DNA of 12,836 nt from Cochliopodium minus (taxonomy: Eukaryota > Discosea > Himatismenida > Cochliopodiidae). The stretch is from contig JAMYWO010000623.1 in assembly GCA_024220525.1 (NCBI GenBank), forward strand, positions 1 to 12,836. The letters run 5' to 3'. Below the pieces are notes generated by a model, which saw nothing but the letters and a program-made list of their open reading frames with translations, was not told the origin of the DNA and did not search any database. Every line of letters starts with the position of its first letter. The first letter of the stretch is position 1. Below are positions 9,210 to 12,836 of this stretch, in pieces. The position numbers were made by a program, and so were the translations under genes.

Positions 9210-12200
9210 ATGAAATTAATTTCGATTATCTTTCTATTATCATTGATACTAATTTGCTCAGGTGATTCATTAAAAAAAAAGACATTTGATCATTTTTTTT
9301 TAACTGAATATAATTATTAATTAAAAGGGTTGGTGGTAAATAGAATCACTTACAAACAAATTGATAGGAGAATAGGGCTTAACGAGAGGATTGATGCCTA
9401 TCTCTTTGATTTGTATTTCGATCAAAAGATCTATTTGTCGAACAATTCGACCATAAAGAGTTTATCCTCTTTCAATTTTTCATTTACTCCCTATCTAGGA
9501 GATTCTTATTATTTTAAATTGGAGGATAATACTTCCCTTGCTCTATGTTTTGGTAAATCAGAAGCTTATTGTTCTGTATTGTCAGATGGACAAGCCAATT
9601 TGGCCGGAATTTTTGAGTTGCAATGTGCCAATAACATTATAATTCAATCTTTGCCCAAATTCACCAATGTAACTTATAAAAAATCAAAACAAATCACTTT
9701 TCGATATTTATTTTTTTTTGAAAAATACTTCCTCCGATCATTTCTTCTCAATCATTTTTAAATCACAAAATATTTTAAGATTATCACATACACTCCAGGT
9801 ATATAATTTCACTCACTAATTTATCAATGATACAAAATTCATCCACATCACCCAAATACAAAACTAATAATTTTTTATTAATTAAAATAGGATATGGAGG
9901 TCAATATGCTGATTGTAAGAAACCAACCATCTCTTAATTTAATAAATATTCAAAATTATTTCCAAAAATATATTATTTTTTAGATTTGATTCCACTCATT
10001 CCTTCGACAGGAAATGCATTCGAAGCATTCACAAAAGAATTTGGGTATAAAAAAAAAAGTTATAAAATTCAAAATTAATCATTCTTTGGCAAATAATCCA
10101 AAAGATGGACCAATGATACTTGGACTTTCCAAGAAAATAAACTTTCATTCATGGTATTCAATGCTTTGACAAGAAGTCTCGGTAAATCTAAAATTTTTTT
10201 ATTTTTATTTTTAATTTGAATTTTAATTTTTATTTTAAATCTGAAACAAGATCAATTCACCACCGCTTTTACTTTTGGATCTAGACCATCAATTTCCGAA
10301 TTGGGTACATGCAGATTCAAGATAATTGGTGAAAGTTTAAAGGGTTCTAAGATAGTAGATCAAAGCGGATCTGTAAAAAATAAATAAAAAGAAATAAAAA
10401 AAATATTAAATCATAATAAAATATTTAGGTTTCATTTCAATTATATTTACTAATTTTTTTTTATTTAGCAACCAACAGGCTTTAGCAGTGTTGCTCCTGT
10501 TGCAGCTCCTATAAACACAGATTGTACTTCTGATACAGTTTCTACCATTTTCAAAAAAGTACAAACATTTTCCGATTTACTCAAGAAGGACACAAATTGG
10601 TAAAAAAATGATAATTTCATTTTCACTTTTTTAAATTAACATTTGAATTTTATTAATTTAAAAATTAAAAAGGAGTTTGTTTTTGGATACTTTGGTAAAA
10701 AATTATTTTTCCAAAAAAAACTAAAACATTTTTTTAATTCAAATTCTAGTGGTAATTTTTTTTTAATTTTAATGAAATAAATTCTAATAAAATTGTTGTT
10801 AAAAACAGGGAAGCAGGACTTTTTTTGATGAGTGACACTATGAGAGGATGCAAAGATTTTTTAGATTCAAAATTATATGACACAGAAAATCAGTTGACAT
10901 ATGAAAGTCAATATTGTTATGCAAGTCCTTCTACTTTAGATTGGGTTTGTTTCTTTTCATTAAAAAAAATATTTTTTTAATAAATTTAATTTTGAATGTT
11001 TTTTTAGGATCAAGGTAAAATAAAATTATTCAAATTTATTGTTTGTTATTCTTAAAATTTTAATCCTTTTTTTATTTAAAGATGGTAAAAAAAAAAAAAA
11101 ATTTTTATTTTGGTATTAAAATTATTTTGAAATAATATTTGAAACAAAAATAAGCATGCTGTAATCCATTATTAAGAGAAGTAAAAAAATATTTATTTAA
11201 AAAATTTTTAATAAATAAAAATAATTTAATAAAAAATAATCTAAAATCAATAATGTTTTCGACGAAAAAATAAAGTGGAGCGATCAATGTTGTAATGATA
11301 GAAATGTGACAAATATTATACAAAAGTTCACAACTCCAATCCCAAAAGTGACCAACAAGTGTTCCACTCCCAAAAAGAGTGATGCTTTGTTGCAAGATTA
11401 CGTTTCCTTGAGAAACTTGTATCTTAGTCCCGAATCTGGTTGCACAGTGAGTGCTGAAAGTTGGGCAAATTACAAGGCACAAAATTTTCATATTTTCTTT
11501 TTATTATATCACATTACATTTTTTTTTTATTTTTTAATTTTTTTTGTTTCAAATTTTATTTCAAATTTTTGTTTTTTTATTTTTTTTATTTTTTATTTTT
11601 TATTGATTAAATTTTATATTTTTATTGATAAAATTTTAGAAATTAATTGGGAAATTGGAAGAGTTATTTATTTGTTACAATATTTTCATCAAGACACCAA
11701 GACAAAATACTCTTGTTGGGGTTGCTACAGGTGTACTCACACCTAAGTCATGTTCGTCTGATAAAGAGTAATCAAACAATTTTTTTTTTACAATATTTTA
11801 AATAAAATTTTATGCAAACAGTTGTTTCTGTTCAAAGTGTGACATTTTACAAGGAATATGTGATTATTGTAATTAATTTTTTTCATCAAAAAAAATAGTC
11901 AAAAAATTTTCAAAAAATACAAAATAAATTTTTTTTTAAAATTTTTTTAAAATTTAAATAAAATTGCAATCAAAAAAACTATTAATTAATTTTTTTAAAA
12001 AAATTTTTTTTTTGAAAATCAAAGGTGATATTGAAAGCACTCAAAAAGCGATGGAACAATGTTTTCAAAACAACTACACAATACCAACAGAAATAGAAAA
12101 TTTGGCAAGGATTTCATGGAACTTGACAAACGCAACCAACTCTGAATTTTACGCTGATTTCTTCAACAGAACGAAGCAGGGTTCCTGCGTTTCCCAGGAC

Positions 12201-12741
12201 TCCATCGTTTATTATGAGTTGAATGAGACAGAGTGTACTCAGATGGGTTATTGTAAAAATATTGATGCAAATGCTTTGGTTTATCCCCAAACTATTGTTT
12301 CTGATTGTCCTGCCCTCAATTTTTCTGGTGTTTGTGAGGTTCATTTTTATTGAATATTTTTTTGTTGGTTTAATTTTTATGTTATGTTAAATTTATTTAA
12401 AAGTAAAAATTAAGAATTTTATATTTTTTTTATTGAAAATTTATTTTTTATTCATTTTAGATTTGTTCGGATCAATTTTATATAAATTTTAATTAGATTT
12501 TATTTTGTATGTTAGATTTATTTAAATTTTTATATTTTATATTTTTTATTTTCATTTTTATTAATAAATAAATTTTTTATTTCAGATTTGTTCAGATGAC
12601 GGATTGTGCTTGAAATTACCTTTTGGAGAAGTTTGCGTTACCAATGAACTTGTGTATTCTTCGAAGGAAATTTGTGAAAAAGGTGGATTTACATGGAATC
12701 AATTTGAAAATTTTTGTTATTCTTCTCTTACTCAATCGTAA
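9210..12741 (+). CDS. Secreted cysteine-rich protein of unknown family
   Basis: The simplest phase-consistent model has 14 exons: 9210..9261, 9328..9668, 9780..9798, 9891..9914, 9984..10044, 10105..10181, 10251..10372, 10469..10599, 10809..10944, 11276..11476, 11640..11767, 11822..11868, 12025..12338, 12586..12741. It gives 602 residues ending at TAA 12739-12741. That TAA overlaps a possible donor (TC-GTAATA), so the gene may continue past the window. The start is chosen because it opens a classic signal peptide (MKLISIIFLLSLILICS). The remainder has about 29 Cys, concentrated in the C-terminal half: SDQCCND, a DCFCSKC...GICDYC cluster, SDDGLC and KEICEKGGFTW. Sequons such as NLT, NET and NFS occur there. 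No transmembrane span is visible after the signal, so the product is probably secreted and disulphide-rich. I do not recognise a domain. Most uncertain are the 10945-11275 junction and the donor at 11447 or 11477. Confidence 0.72.
9780..9798 (+). other. 19-nt micro-exon of the orphan gene
   Basis: It lies between TTTTAAG and GTATAT and encodes I-I-T-Y-T-P plus the first base of Gly. It enters in phase 0 and leaves in phase 1. The next exon, only 24 nt (9891..9914), enters and leaves in phase 1. The frame of the following longer exons forces both to be included. Confidence 0.7.
10673..10751 (+). other. Possible 22-nt plus 2-nt micro-exon cassette
   Basis: Inside the 10600-10808 interval are an acceptor-bounded 22-nt segment (10673..10694, then GTAAAA) and a 2-nt TG (10750-10751) between ATTCTAG and GTAATT. 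Alone, the 22-nt segment shifts the frame. Together they add exactly 24 nt (S-L-F-L-D-T-L-W) in frame. Skipping both also keeps frame, so this may be an alternative cassette or chance. Confidence 0.3.
12374..12599. repeat. 125-bp tandem duplication in the last intron
   Basis: Positions 12374-12474 recur diverged at an offset of 125 bp (12502-12599). Shared landmarks are ATGTTA followed by ATTTATTTAA, then a T-rich tract, then TTTTAG or TTTCAG followed by ATTTGTTC. The copy therefore includes an acceptor and about the first 13 bases of the final exon. The upstream copy reads I-C-S-D-Q and soon hits TAG, so only the downstream acceptor (12585) gives a long reading. Confidence 0.75.
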
Positions 12742-12761
12742 TATTTTTTAAAAGCTTACTT

Positions 12762-12836
12762 ATTTTTTGTTTTTTATTTTTTATTTTTTATTTTTTATTT
12801 TTTATTTTTTATTTTTTATTTTTTATTTTTTATTTT
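12762..12836. repeat. 7-bp ATTTTTT satellite at right edge
   Basis: A residues recur every 7 bases from 12776 to 12832. One further unit upstream has G in place of A at 12769. Unit and orientation match the left edge of the window, and the window ends inside the array. Confidence 0.95.

Noticed and set aside
11105-11491. Minus-strand 128-residue open frame
   Set aside because: It is antisense to the Cys-rich exon 11276-11476 and to low-complexity intron; the plus-strand frame fits the exon chain.
12461-12496. Exon starting at the duplicated acceptor
   Set aside because: It reads ICSDQ then reaches TAG with no donor; the downstream copy at 12586 continues in frame for about 50 codons.

Overview
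The window is nuclear DNA from an extremely AT-rich eukaryotic protist. Spliceosomal GT-AG introns are almost pure A/T, the coding exons are clearly less AT-rich, TAA, TAG and TGA all serve as stops, and there are poly-Asn and Glu-Asn coding repeats. The style resembles amoebozoans such as dictyostelids, although 17 introns in one gene is far denser than in Dictyostelium. A PDHX-type E3-binding protein with a full-length E2-like core points to an animal- or amoebozoan-type pyruvate dehydrogenase. I cannot name the organism.

Layout, left to right. Positions 1-1149 hold the 3' end of a plus-strand gene for the pyruvate dehydrogenase E3-binding protein (PDHX). A complete four-exon minus-strand gene for the Golgi transport protein GOT1 (2025 down to 1332) converges on it. 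A divergent promoter region (2026-2250) separates GOT1 from a three-exon plus-strand gene for a SARNP/CIP29/Tho1-like mRNA-export factor (2251-3583). Positions 3584-4254 form an unresolved block that looks expressed but has no clean gene model. Positions 4255-8895 carry an 18-exon, 806-residue penicillin-acylase-family Ntn hydrolase with an N-terminal signal/anchor, in which every exon junction keeps the frame. Positions 9210-12741 or beyond carry a multi-exon gene for a secreted cysteine-rich protein that I do not recognise. Both ends of the window are the same 7-bp ATTTTTT satellite in the same orientation, which suggests a contig broken at repeats.

The genes do not form a pathway. PDHX (mitochondrion), GOT1 (ER-Golgi) and SARNP (nucleus) are housekeeping genes. 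The last two are secretory-pathway proteins: an enzyme of the family that deacylates penicillins and acyl-homoserine lactones, and an orphan cysteine-rich protein. The most notable content is the eukaryotic, intron-riddled acylase with its catalytic residues intact (Ser257, His279 and Asn500, which are beta-chain positions 1, 23 and 244), and the odd splicing architecture of the orphan gene. That gene has 19- and 24-nt exons fixed by reading phase, a possible 22+2-nt in-frame cassette, a possible GC-AG intron, and a 125-bp tandem duplication carrying a decoy acceptor. All gene models come from reading frame, splice dinucleotides and remembered family patterns; no search was run.
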